The position numbers and the translations under genes were made by a program. Positions 28,601-37,600 of a stretch of 64,000 nt of DNA are shown piece after piece. The stretch's first letter is position 1; each line of letters opens with the position of its first letter. The stretch comes from CALECP01 sp964389925. Lineage in GTDB: Bacteria; Chloroflexota; Anaerolineae; Promineifilales; Promineifilaceae. Below the pieces are notes generated by a model that worked only from the letters and a program-made list of their open reading frames with translations, ran no database searches and was not told where the DNA came from. The stretch lies in NCBI GenBank assembly GCA_964389925.1, contig CAYMGE010000002.1, forward strand, positions 69,040 through 133,039, given 5' to 3'.

Positions 28601-29229
28601 CACGCTAAATGCAGCGAGGCTAGCGACGATGAACACGCTGTCTCAATCGAAACACATGGTCCCGTCAGCCCAAACAAGTAGGCGATGCGCCCTGCTGCTG
28701 TGCTGGCTGAGTTGCCTGTGATCGTGTAAAACTCGCGGGTTTGCGAAACTAACTGCTTGAGATATTCGCTGACCCCAATGCCGAGAAAGACCCCCGTCTC
28801 ACTATTATAGAGATCGCTGGGTACAACATTCGCCGCTTCCATCGCCTCCCATGCCGTTTCCAGCAATAGTCGATGTGTCGGATCCATCACCACAACCTCA
28901 CGCGGTGATAGCCCAAAAAAAAGTGGGTCAAATGTGTCTACCTGCTCTAAAAATCCCCCATGTAACCGCACCGACTGGTCGGCACGGTCGCTAAAGGTCG
29001 GCATGTCCGTCTTACGCATTGCGGGTAGTTCGATGATCGCATCCACGCCAGCGAGCAGCATCTCCCAGAATTGGGCAGATGTCTCAACACCGCTTGGAAA
29101 GCGACATCCCATCCCGACGATTGCAATCGGTTCATGATAGGCGGATAGTTGTTTTTTATACTTCCGGATAACTTTGGCTGATTTTTGCAGCGCGGCGGTT
29201 AGCTGTTGCTCTTTATTAGATGAAGGCAT
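22618..29229 (-). CDS. Type I polyketide synthase, KS-AT-DH-KR-ACP-condensation
   Basis: About 2203 residues from MPSSNKEQQL (ATG at 29227-29229); an upstream extension to 29307 begins with TTG and has no ribosome-binding site. Order: KS (Cys in ETACSSSLASLHLA, HGTGTPLGDPIE, NIGHLEFAAGVAG), AT (GQGSQYVNMGREL, GHSLGDYAAAY; the specificity motif reads VAAHS rather than HAFH or YASH), DH double hot-dog (His in LADHRVFGEVVAPGASY, Asp in HPALLDACFQ), KR (TGGLRGLGLSVAQEL; GQANHAAANAFLD has His where the catalytic Tyr is common), ACP (FFQIGMDSLMSIE) and a terminal condensation domain with HHIAADAWS. There is no ER. It should add a beta-hydroxy or unsaturated unit and pass the chain to an amine or alcohol. 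A heptamer repeat encodes part of the KS-AT linker. Confidence 0.92.
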   Translation of the reverse strand: MPSSNKEQQLTAALQKSAKVIRKYKKQLSAYHEPIAIVGMGCRFPSGVETSAQFWEMLLAGVDAIIELPAMRKTDMPTFSDRADQSVRLHGGFLEQVDTFDPLFFGLSPREVVVMDPTHRLLLETAWEAMEAANVVPSDLYNSETGVFLGIGVSEYLKQLVSQTREFYTITGNSASTAAGRIAYLFGLTGPCVSIETACSSSLASLHLACQSLRNRECDAALAGGVNLILDDDITTMMTNGNALSADTRCKTFDAAANGYVRGEGCGMILLKRLSDAQAAGDNIIATIRGTAINQDGPSGGLTVPNGPSQERVIRRALTDARLKPAQISYIEAHGTGTPLGDPIEIGALSGVFKKREEPLYVGSIKTNIGHLEFAAGVAGVMKLALAVQHGKIPPNLHLNTPNPLIDFETANVQVPESVIEWSADERIGGVSSFGVSGTNAHVIVGEAPPVANQPDHTPIRSHHLLTISAKSEPALRDYVKKYRTFLAENPDVNLADLAYTSHVGRTHFDYRASFVADSAETLKSQLHAPRTTHHAPPKTAFLFTGQGSQYVNMGRELYDTEPLFRDRLDRCDVAFREAFGSSLLDYIYTENDELLESHPVGQASNYAIECALADLWKSWGVQPDVVLGHSLGDYAAAYTAGVIALEDGLRLVTLRGQLMERAEGSMVSILATETEVAPYVANFDDVTVGVINGPKGVVLSGSHTGIAAITEKLSAAGFKTRKLDIPVAAHSPMLDPVLARFESAVRRIPLSSPTCPVVSSMTGRVVKEELTSPAYWRSQLRNTVRFGDAVQTLEKLEVNILLEAGPQSTLLGIARQTINDDIEIDYLPSLKKGENASQYILGSLGKLYERKVEVNWQTVDGDFVYKKITLPTYPFQRQRYWIDTPKKKRNVEALRPLIGKMVQSPAIKETIFEMTFSVEDVPFLADHRVFGEVVAPGASYLSLALSAANLVNKQTAQTLRDIVLPQALVLPEETERTVQMVLSPDGEFKVISFVDPTGEATTHMLGAVSGNPSPETRQKIDIAALRERISRDATAELNTLYRHETITFGEQFQWVAGLWRTKNETLAQLALPDAVKRTSGYLLHPALLDACFQAVGAMSANETKLPFAISALHLYQSAHEVAAWWCYTRQIDENKWDIQLLDEVGAVLVGIEGFEVRAASAESLQSTDAWRDWLYEISWESQALPAQLRPTGQSWLIFADKKGHAATLANEMRQRGDQATLIYAGETFQEVSERAFCVGQDQASYAQLLNATRDTTGIVHLWSLDDKPFDLTGQSVLTLTQTLTQTQIDISGLWLVTREAQGVAAQDSVGGFAHAPLWGMGKVIGLEHPELGCVRVDISAETSMTTLCEEITTITENEEQIALRPDGRYVARLQQTKPETTAIECDPRATYLITGGLRGLGLSVAQELAERGARHLLLIGRSQPSAEARNALENLAKQGVTVTTAQADVTKVADLTKALSQIEDRFPLKGVVHSAGVLRDGALINQNWGNFETVLAPKVQGTLNLHELTKDNELDFFVLFSSMVGVMGNVGQANHAAANAFLDSFVRYRRAQGLTALSINWGGWAEIGAAAALSEPVKQRLAEIGYGFIAPELGLTAFSHLLSQDAVQVGVTPMNWSRYFTHTQDAPAFYAKLQTAEQYEAQTTLPVWEQLSLLNTDEQAAQLNQHVRETVAGVLGIGDVALIDVNADFFQIGMDSLMSIELTKQLKRSLQISLPPTLAFEHSTVAEMSNYLAHDALGLNGISAEIPIITPENDLAPVSRNQTIPLSLQQERMWMRHHANPNYIGNSNTFFNFRLVGALDMTALQASFDALVERHESLRTTFPAVGGAPVQVVTLPESVMIQQLNWSQLPTGEQADRLAKLVREEVQEKRFDFDNGPLLRVTVVKLEENVHHLLFSPHHIAADAWSLTIFFDELATLYAGFATNDPVILPELPLQYADYAYHQRQSLTPDVLETTQEYWRDWLATEPPQLALPLDRPRPATPTLVGERVWFEFSADLTTQLHLLSRRTGATLFVIIQAAMAKWLHELSGQDEITIATPFANRTHWETEPLIGQFSRLLILRMNADQPFQELLPHVRNVMAEAISHQLIPFTQAVRAIQPERKPHELPHRAFVSFLPSAPSKFELHGLTATSEQNGDVALMPDVGLMIWEQERTLQGWWEYKPALFDKVTFQKMIGEFEQVLEAFIIDSERRIDKRLSKVRNR
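27621..27648. repeat. Tandem heptamer, 4 x GTGCGTG, inside the PKS gene
   Basis: Four perfect back-to-back copies of a 7-bp unit lie in the linker between KS and AT. On the coding strand they yield His/Ala/Pro/Thr-rich residues (HAPRTTHHAP). Because 7 is not a multiple of 3, a change in copy number would shift the frame of a 2200-codon gene. Confidence 0.9.
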
Positions 29230-29584
29230 GGCGTTTGTCCCAACAATGTTCAACAAGGTCTGACTCATTGAACAGCGAGAACGCCTTTTTTGTGCAGATT
29301 TTGACAAGATTAGCGCAACGGTATTGGTTTCGCAATGTTGCCTTAGATGGAAGAGTTGTACAATAACACGCTGAAGGAATGTTTGATCGTGCCGACGATA
29401 GATGATTATGCGATCAAATTTACCTTACGATAATGGCGATTAGCGCAACACACGTTTGAATTAACACGTTTTGAGCAAGTTGGTTTCGCACTCTAAAGAA
29501 ATTAATGAGATTTCTCACAACTGAAAATCGGCCGAATATACTACGGGTTACAAGTATGGGACTAAACACGAGAAGAGTGATTTT
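29230..29584. promoter_or_regulatory. Divergent control region of the two lipid-synthase arms
   Basis: The only gap between the minus-strand PKS arm and the plus-strand Pfa-like arm, so both promoters should lie here. It contains two direct-repeat pairs in the same order: GATTAGCGCAAC at 29308-29319 and 29438-29449, and TTGGTTTCGCA at 29324-29334 and 29480-29490. An inverted pair TTTGATCG (29382-29389) / CGATCAAA (29411-29418) lies between. These look like operator sites for a shared regulator. I could not assign -10/-35 elements with confidence. Confidence 0.5.
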
Positions 29585-32500
29585 ATGCGACAATTTCTGA
29601 TTATCGGCCGAACAATGACATATTCCCCCGCCGTCGCAATTTCTGCAAGTCGGGCGGGTGGACTTGGGCTACTTGATTTGACAGAGGCAGATTTAGCAAC
29701 GGCGCGAAAGGCGTTAGCAGAAGTCTCTCGCTATGCGAGGGATGAGATCTCTCGGCCTGAAGGTGATAACATTGGGGTTATTTTTTCGGCCGAAGTCACC
29801 CCCACCCTCCTCGCTGAATTACCTCATTGGATCACAACCGTCGTTTTTTCGGCACAAAACTATCGCAAAACGTGGCTCAAAAAAGCGCAACGTATGGGTC
29901 TCAGCGCGTGGGTTGAGATATTTGATGGCTTAGAGGCGGAAAAAGCTGAAAAGTGGGGCGCAGATGGCCTCCTGTTACGCAATGCGTCGCGTCTAACTGC
30001 GCTTCGTGAACAGGTCAGCTTACCGATTTACGTACAGGGGGCAATCGGCCGCGAAACGGCGCGACAACTGTGGAATGACCATGCAGCCGGTATTGTCTTG
30101 CGCGAAGAACTGGCCTTAACTCGTGAGGCACAGTTACCCTTACATGTGCAGGCTGTAATTCGGGCGCGTCAATTTGACAAGCTCCCACGTCAGTTTGGGG
30201 CAGGTGTTAAGTTTGCGCCAGACTACGCAGAGGATTGTCGGACAGTCGGTGGCGTTCTGCGCGAATTGCGGCTCACAACCCCGCCTCCGCTCGTAATTCC
30301 AAAGCCGGCCGAGATTGCAATCATTGGCATTGAATGTGTCCTGCCCGGCGCAAAAAATAAACAGCAATTTTGGGAGAACATTCTCAATAGTGTTTATGCG
30401 ATTCAGGAGGTGCCGGCCGATCGTTGGGACAGCGACTTATATTTTGACCCAGATCGTAAAGCAAAAGATAAATTGTATTCAAAGTGGGGCGGCTTTATTG
30501 ATGACGTGCCATTTGACCCGCTTGAGTTTGGGATGCCACCCAACTCGCTAAAGGCGATTGACCCGATGCAACTGCTTGCGTTGAAGGTGGCAAAAGGGGC
30601 GTTACAGGATGCGGGGTACGCGGGGCGTGAAGTCAATCAGCGTAACACGGGCGTGATTTTGGGGTGTAGCGGTGGCTTGGGGGATGTTGGGCAATACTAT
30701 TTGTTGCGAACGATGTTGCCGTCGGTGATTGGGCAGGGAGCGGCCGACTTTCAGCAAAATACCAACCTGCCAGAGTGGACAGAAGATTCATTCGCTGGTT
30801 TATTGCCCAATGTGACAGCGGGGCGGATCGCCAATCGGCTCGATTTTGGCGCGGTCAACTATGTCGTCGATGCAGCATGTGGCTCGTCATTGGCAGCCGT
30901 GCATCTGGCGACAAAAGAGCTAAACAGCCACAATGCCGATCTGATGGTCGTCGGCGGAGTTGATACGGTGCAGTCGCCATTTGGCTTTATGTGCTTTAGC
31001 GCGACAGGTGCGCTCACGCCGACGGGACACCCGCGCCCATTTGACGCAGAGTCGGACGGAATCGCCATCAGCGAAGGCGTGGTGATGCTGGTGTTAAAGC
31101 GGCTGGCAGATGCAGAACATGATGGAGATCGAATCTATGCCGTTTTGCAAGGAGTCAGTGGCAGCAGCGATGGGCGTGCGCTAGGGATGACGGCTCCACG
31201 TTTGGAGGGGCAGCAATTGGCCTTGCAGCGCGTCTACGAGCAGTCAGGCGTTGACCCAACGACAGTCGATCTGTTTGAGGCACATGGTACGGGAACAGCG
31301 GTCGGGGATCGCACCGAAGCGAAGTCGCTCAATCAATTCTTGGAGTCACGCGGCGCAGAGACAAATCGACAAGCCATTGGCTCAGTTAAGTCGATGATTG
31401 GGCATACGAAGGCGGCCGCTGGCGTGGCAGGACTGGCGAAAATCGCGCTGGCACTGCATCATAAGACGTTGCCACCCACATTAGGCGTGGCAACACCCAA
31501 TCCGAAGGCGGGGTTTGGGTCGGGGCCGCTGTATGTCAACAGTCAAACTCGGCCGTGGATCAAAACAAACGACATGCGACGGGCAGCAGTCAGCGCGTTT
31601 GGGTTTGGGGGAACAAACTTCCATGCGCTACTGGAGGCGTATCCAGATGATTTTGTGCGGGTTGGGGCGCGGAAGAATTGGTCGGCCGAACTATTCTGGT
31701 TTGCGGCCGAGACCTCTGAACAGCTAACCGATCAACTAAGTTTAGTCCAACGACAACTAACCGACCAAGTGAATTTAGCAGACTTAGCTCATTCAGTTTG
31801 GGCAAATCGTTCGGGAGGCGTACAAGTTGCCTTTGTTGCAACAGATACCAGCGATCTTCAAAAACAGATTGAAAACGCTTTAAGATATTCCATTTTTTCA
31901 AAAAATGGAATATCTGGACAGGTGGCATTCTTGTTTTCAGGGCAAGGGTCGCAATATGTCAATATGGGGCGCGAGTTAGCGATTCATTTTGATGAGGTGC
32001 GGGAAGCATTTGAAGAAGCAGATAGCATTTTAGAAAGAGGATTGAGTGGATTCATTTTTCCACCCCCTGCATTTGACAAAGCGACTGAGAAAGCACAGCA
32101 AGCAGCGTTGACGGCAACAAATGTGGCGCAACCAGCGTTGGGGGCAGTCGAGTTGGGCATGTTGCGCTTGTTAAAGGCGTTGGGGGTTACGCCTGATGTA
32201 ACCGCTGGACACAGCTATGGGGAGTACGCCGCCCTGCACGCAGCGGGCGTGTTTGATGCGCGGACGTTGTTGACGCTATCGGCCGAAAGAGGCCGCTGCA
32301 TGGTCGAAGCTGGCGGGGATGAGATGGGGACAATGGCGGCGGTTTCGGCCGATGCAGATACCGTGCAAGCTCACATCAAACCACTCAAGGATGTTTGGAT
32401 TGCCAACATCAATTCTCCACAACAGACAATTATTGCGGGGACAGACGTTGGCGTTGCAGATGCAGTCAAAACGCTACAAGCGGCGGGGTTGACCGTCAAG

Positions 32501-34684
32501 AAGATGAACGTCGCGGCGGCATTCCATTCGCCAATTGTGGCAAAGGCGCGGGATGCGTTTGCAGAGATATTAAAAGAGGTTGATTTTCAGAAACCTCATA
32601 TTGGCGTGTACGGGAATGGGGCGGCAGAGCTTCACAAATCACGAAAACTAGCCAAGTCGATGGCTGACCACATGGCGCAACCCGTGCGCTTCGTCGAGCA
32701 AATCGAAACAATGTATGCGGACGGCGTGCGGACATTCGTCGAAGTAGGCCCGCGCAAAATTTTAACCAACTTGACCCGCTCTATTTTGGACGGCCGAGAT
32801 TTCTGCGCCGTTGCGCTGGATGGTGACAAATCAGACGGGCTACGCGGACTGCTATTGGCACTGACGACATTGATCGAGTGCGGCGTTGATGTTGACATTG
32901 AACGACTGTTTGCTGGGCGCGACTTGAAGCTGTTGGATTTGGAGGATATTGCACCAAAGCAAGAGGTCTCGCGGACAACTTGGTTTGTGAATGGGGGTGG
33001 TGTGCGGCGACAGGATGAGGCGCACACGATGATTACCCCATTAACGCCTAAGAAAAGCACGCCCGACCCAGCAACTAAAGCCCGTCAGAGCGAGACAGCA
33101 CGACCAAGTGCGAAGCAAAAACTGCAACCGCAGCAACGCGCTGTCCCAACACCACAACACCCCCGTCCAATTAACCCATCCATCATGCACCAATACAGCC
33201 AGTTGATGCAGACATTTTTGCACAACCAGCGCGATATTATGGTCGCGGCACTAGGCGGTGAGTCTCAAACAACGAGACCAGTTGTGCCAATCAAAACATC
33301 CGCCCCCGATTCGCCGAAACGACAGGTGATGCAGTTGGTTGATGCACCGCTTGCAAACGGGGCGCAACAGTTGGTCGTGGATTACCCCGTATTGGTGGCG
33401 GGGAATTTAGCGGCGACCGTGGCGGCCGTCATTCAAGGCGTGGGTGGTCGCGTTGGAACACAAGGAGAGCTGCACGGCGCGATCTACGCGAGTCAAGAAT
33501 TTGACGCAGAAGCGGCCTTTGCCATCGCAAAGCGCGTGCAGTTTGCGCGGTCTGTCCCCCCATTTTTCCTACTCGTGACGGTTGGGGACGTGCGTGGCGG
33601 ACATGCAGCGCGTGGGTTTGCGCTGACGCTGGCGCAGGAGTGGACGGACATTACGGTGCGGCATCTTCATTTTGAGCGCGTTGGGCAAATGAGCCAATTG
33701 TTGGGGGCAGAGATTTGGGCGCATGAGTCGGCCGTTTGGCACACAAATGGCGTGCGAAAAACGTGGCAGATTGTCGAAAATAAAATCAAAAACGCACCGC
33801 AATTTGCGCTGGAGAGCCAAGATGTGATCGTCGTGACAGGCGGGGCGCGGGGAATCACAGCGGCGGTTATGGAGCGACTGGGGAAGTATCGACCGAACAT
33901 TGTGATTATCGGCCGATCCCCCCTCCCCACACAACCCGAATCCTCAACAACTGCTAAACTGACCGATCCAATGATGATCAAAAAGCAGCTCATCGCAGCG
34001 CGAAAAGCGACGGGCAAACCGATCATTCTCGCAGAAGTTGAACAAGAATTTAAGACCTTGCTGAAACAACGGGAGTTGCGCGAGTCGTTGGCAACGCTAG
34101 CAGGGACAGGTGCGACCGTGCGCTATCATGCGGCCGATGTGCGCGACAAACAGTCAGTCGCTGCGGTCGTTGAGGCGACGCAGCGTGAGTTTGGCAAGGT
34201 GACGGGCGTGATTCATGCGGCGGGCGTGATTGAAGATAAACGGGTGGCGGCGAAATCGACCGAGTCGTTCACTCGCGTCTACCAAACAAAAGTTGAAGGG
34301 GCAAACGTGCTTCTTTCGCTTTTGCCTCACGCTGATCTCAAATTTGCCGCTTTCTTTTCATCCGCCGCCAGCGCGTTTGGCAACATCGGTCAAGTTGATT
34401 ACGCGGCTGGCAATGGGTATTTGAACGGGCTTGCGGTTGAACTGAGTCAAAAAATACGCGCCGTAGCGGTCTGTTGGGGCGCATGGCGCGGTGGGATGGT
34501 GTCGGCCGAACTCGAACGCCAATTTGAACAGCGCGGCATCCCCTTAATCGAAATCGCCGATGGCTGCCAAGCCTTTGAACACGAACTTTTCTGCGGTAAT
34601 GAGCCAATCGTCGTCTATGCAGATGGCGATTGGGCAACACAAACAATCAATACGGGCGACCATGCCCTAGCAACTAGCAACTAG
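29585..34684 (+). CDS. Pfa-like lipid synthase A: NPD-like, KS, AT, KR
   Basis: 1699 residues. Residues 1-200 resemble a shortened nitronate-monooxygenase/PfaD TIM barrel (AISASRAGGLGLLDLTEADL, GADGLLLRNASRL, PIYVQGAIGRETARQLW). Then KS (about 240-690; Cys in VVDAACGSSLAAVHLA, HGTGTAVGDRTE, MIGHTKAAAGVAG), AT (about 775-1080; LFSGQGSQYVNMGREL, GHSYGEYAALHA, AAAFHSPIV), a Pro/Gln-rich linker ending in the helix MQTFLHNQRDIMVAALGG, and a C-terminal KR (TGGARGITAAVMERLG, Tyr in GQVDYAAGNGYLNGLA). No carrier is present; the ACP is in the next protein. Such sets make long or polyunsaturated acyl chains. The last codons and stop fall inside a CTAGCAA tandem repeat, 5 bp before the next start. Confidence 0.88.
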   Translation: MRQFLIIGRTMTYSPAVAISASRAGGLGLLDLTEADLATARKALAEVSRYARDEISRPEGDNIGVIFSAEVTPTLLAELPHWITTVVFSAQNYRKTWLKKAQRMGLSAWVEIFDGLEAEKAEKWGADGLLLRNASRLTALREQVSLPIYVQGAIGRETARQLWNDHAAGIVLREELALTREAQLPLHVQAVIRARQFDKLPRQFGAGVKFAPDYAEDCRTVGGVLRELRLTTPPPLVIPKPAEIAIIGIECVLPGAKNKQQFWENILNSVYAIQEVPADRWDSDLYFDPDRKAKDKLYSKWGGFIDDVPFDPLEFGMPPNSLKAIDPMQLLALKVAKGALQDAGYAGREVNQRNTGVILGCSGGLGDVGQYYLLRTMLPSVIGQGAADFQQNTNLPEWTEDSFAGLLPNVTAGRIANRLDFGAVNYVVDAACGSSLAAVHLATKELNSHNADLMVVGGVDTVQSPFGFMCFSATGALTPTGHPRPFDAESDGIAISEGVVMLVLKRLADAEHDGDRIYAVLQGVSGSSDGRALGMTAPRLEGQQLALQRVYEQSGVDPTTVDLFEAHGTGTAVGDRTEAKSLNQFLESRGAETNRQAIGSVKSMIGHTKAAAGVAGLAKIALALHHKTLPPTLGVATPNPKAGFGSGPLYVNSQTRPWIKTNDMRRAAVSAFGFGGTNFHALLEAYPDDFVRVGARKNWSAELFWFAAETSEQLTDQLSLVQRQLTDQVNLADLAHSVWANRSGGVQVAFVATDTSDLQKQIENALRYSIFSKNGISGQVAFLFSGQGSQYVNMGRELAIHFDEVREAFEEADSILERGLSGFIFPPPAFDKATEKAQQAALTATNVAQPALGAVELGMLRLLKALGVTPDVTAGHSYGEYAALHAAGVFDARTLLTLSAERGRCMVEAGGDEMGTMAAVSADADTVQAHIKPLKDVWIANINSPQQTIIAGTDVGVADAVKTLQAAGLTVKKMNVAAAFHSPIVAKARDAFAEILKEVDFQKPHIGVYGNGAAELHKSRKLAKSMADHMAQPVRFVEQIETMYADGVRTFVEVGPRKILTNLTRSILDGRDFCAVALDGDKSDGLRGLLLALTTLIECGVDVDIERLFAGRDLKLLDLEDIAPKQEVSRTTWFVNGGGVRRQDEAHTMITPLTPKKSTPDPATKARQSETARPSAKQKLQPQQRAVPTPQHPRPINPSIMHQYSQLMQTFLHNQRDIMVAALGGESQTTRPVVPIKTSAPDSPKRQVMQLVDAPLANGAQQLVVDYPVLVAGNLAATVAAVIQGVGGRVGTQGELHGAIYASQEFDAEAAFAIAKRVQFARSVPPFFLLVTVGDVRGGHAARGFALTLAQEWTDITVRHLHFERVGQMSQLLGAEIWAHESAVWHTNGVRKTWQIVENKIKNAPQFALESQDVIVVTGGARGITAAVMERLGKYRPNIVIIGRSPLPTQPESSTTAKLTDPMMIKKQLIAARKATGKPIILAEVEQEFKTLLKQRELRESLATLAGTGATVRYHAADVRDKQSVAAVVEATQREFGKVTGVIHAAGVIEDKRVAAKSTESFTRVYQTKVEGANVLLSLLPHADLKFAAFFSSAASAFGNIGQVDYAAGNGYLNGLAVELSQKIRAVAVCWGAWRGGMVSAELERQFEQRGIPLIEIADGCQAFEHELFCGNEPIVVYADGDWATQTINTGDHALATSN

Positions 34685-34687
34685 CAA
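34667..34687. repeat. Tandem heptamer, 3 x CTAGCAA, at the gene junction
   Basis: Three perfect 7-bp units span the last codons and the TAG stop of synthase A and reach to three bases before the ATG of synthase B. The two genes are in different frames, so copy-number change would move the stop and alter coupling between them. Confidence 0.9.
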
Positions 34688-34689
34688 CT

Positions 34690-37600
34690 ATGCAAAACGA
34701 ACCTATCGCTATCATCGGCATGGCAGGGCTATTTCCAAATGCCCCCGATGTCCATACTTATTGGCACAACATTTTGAACAACGTGCCGGGCATTAGTGAT
34801 CCCGCCAATGCCAATTGGGATACAAACATTCGCGGTGGCTATTTGGGCGATCTGGCACGCTTTAATCCAAAAAAGTTTGGCATAAAAGCACGCGCCCTTG
34901 ACGGCACAGAACCGGCTCAATGGCTAGCCCTCTCCATGGCAAAAGCGGCTCTCGATGATGCTGATTTTGACAGCTTCAAAACAGAGGCCATTCGCGCCCG
35001 AACTGCCGTCATTTTGGGCAATGGTGCGTACATCAATCGCGGCAACACAACCCATTATCAAGCGGGAACCCTTGTGGATGAGACGGTTGAATTGATCGGC
35101 CGACTCAATCTAGGGCTAGAAGCCGAACAACTCAACGGCCTGCGTGATGAATTACAGAGCCATTTACCACCGCTCAACGCCCGTGTGGCACGAGGATTGA
35201 TCCCAAACATCATTGCGGGGCGTGTCGCCAATCGGCTCGACTTGATGGGCGGTGCGTACACTGTTGATGCGGCATGTGCATCGGCAATTTTCGCAATTGA
35301 GCAAGCGGTACGTGGCTTGCAGCGGGGGGAAATTGACTGCGCTATCGTCGGCGGTGCATATATCGCCAGCCCAAGCCCCATGACGAAACTATTTGGGAAG
35401 CTGGGCATTGTCTCAGCAAATGGTCAAATTGAGCCATTTGGGGCGGGTGAAGGTGGCACGCTGCTTGGTGAAGGGATTGCGATGCTGGTGTTGCGTCGCC
35501 TCTCTGATACAGCCCCAAAGTCAGTTTATGCCGTGATTCGTGGGATTGGCACAGGTAGCGACGGTGGAGACATCAACGTACTTGCCCCTAAATTTCAGGG
35601 TGCAGTGCGGGTCATGCAAAAGGCTCTCGCTGATGCGGAGGTCGAAAAAGCGTCCATCGACCTGATTGAGTCACATGGGCTTGGCACAAAAGTGGGCGAC
35701 CATACCGAATTTGCGGCGTTGGCAACCGTCTATGGTGGCAAAAAGTCGCGCATCATTGGGACAGTCAAGCCGATGACAGGACACACGATGCCAGCGTCGG
35801 GGGCAAACGCGATTATCAAAGCAGCGTTGGCGATTCAAACGGGAACGTTGCCACCGACGATCAACGCGAGCAATCCCGATCCTAAGCTGGACTGGGAGAA
35901 GGCAAATATGCGTTTTTTGCAGAAATCGGCCGAATGGTCATCCCAAACACGTCGCGCCGCTGTCAACTCTTATGGCTTTGGCGGTGTGGCTGCACACGTC
36001 ATTCTCGAAAACGCGCCGGCCGAAAAACAGCGCGAGACGTTGCCACAACCCATTCCACTCGACGAAAACGCGATTGTGTTGGAGACAAATCGGCGCACGT
36101 TAGTTGTGTCAGATGAGTTCGTAGAGAAGTTGCAAGCGGCAAGTGAGTTCGTGGGTAGCGATGATGGGGGCAAAGTGGAAAGTGTCAGAACGAATAAGAA
36201 TAAAGAATCTAGGGAGGACAAGGTTGCAAGTTACAACTTGCAACTTGCAACTTCTCCAAAAGAGGGTGATATGAATTCTGTAATGAGTGATTACTTTAAT
36301 TTGATGGAGACATTTTTGCATGTGCAGCGCGACGTGATGCTGGCGGCGATGGGTGGGGAGATGCCCCCAATGATGGCACAACCACAACAGACTGTCTACG
36401 AGATACCACAGCAGCCAGCCCAACCACCTGCCCCACAACCTATTTATGAGCCATACACACCTCCGACCACTAATACAAATGGGCAGACAGCCGTCAAAGA
36501 GACCGTTGTGGAGGTTGCACCAACGGTGACATCACAATCGTCGGATAGTGGCGCGGATGCGATGCGTGACGCGCTGGTTGAGATTGTGGCGGTGCAGACG
36601 GGGTATCCGGCCGACATGATTGGGACTGATTTGGATTTAGAGGCAGAGTTGGGGATCGATTCGATTAAGCGGGTCGAGATTTTGACAGCGTTTCAGGAGC
36701 AGTTTGGGGATGCGGTACGCTCCGACCAGATGGATGATTTGTCAGAGTTGAAGACATTGGATGAGATTGTGGGGTTTGTCGGGGGGGATAGCGCAAATTT
36801 TAAGCGAGGGGGAGCGGATGCCCCCGTCCTTGACTTTCCGTACATCCGCAACGTCGTGGCTCGTTCAGCAAATCACCTTGAAGTGACCAATGTGACCGAC
36901 GTACAGACTGAGATTTTGCTGCGAGACCACGCTTTTGGGCGGGGAGTATCGGCCGATCCAACAATAGTCGGCCTCCCCGTCCTTCCTATGACTGGTGCCA
37001 TCGAGATGATGGCTGAGGCAGCGCAACTGCTAGAGCCATCGCGTCAGTTGGTGGGCTTACGCGATGTGCGCTCGTTGCGCTGGATAACGGCTCCGAGCGG
37101 CGTTTTGCAAACGCGCACGGTTGCCGAGCGAACGGAGGAAGGGGTGAAAGTTCGCCTGTTTGTGGTGGGAGATCGGTTGCACGCGGCGGAGATGACTGTG
37201 CTTTTTGCGGCCGACTATCCGCTTCTCACATCTCAATCGACGGTTTGTGAGCAGACTGAAATCCGCTCCATCTGGGAGAACATTTATGCAGAGAGTGGGC
37301 TATTTCACGGGGAGGGGTTACAGAACATTCAGGAGATTAGTACCTATTCAGACGAGCATATTTGCGCCACCTTGCAAGTGAAGCCAAACGAATGCTGGCT
37401 GCTTGACCCAATTTTGTTGGATGGGTTGGCACAACTATCGGGGTGTTGGGGGACGTTAACACAAGATGCGTTGGTGCTGCCCATGGCGATTGAGGCGGTT
37501 GATTTTGCCGCTCCACTCAATTTGAGCGCAGGCAGCATCGTGCGCTGTGAGTCGCAGATGTCGATGGAAGATGGGCTTGCGGTCACAAATTTACACCTAT

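Noticed and set aside
22618..29229. Calling the PKS ketoreductase inactive because His replaces the common Tyr in GQANHAAANAFLD
   Set aside because: His at this place is seen in many PKS ketoreductases as far as I recall, so loss of activity cannot be concluded from this residue alone.
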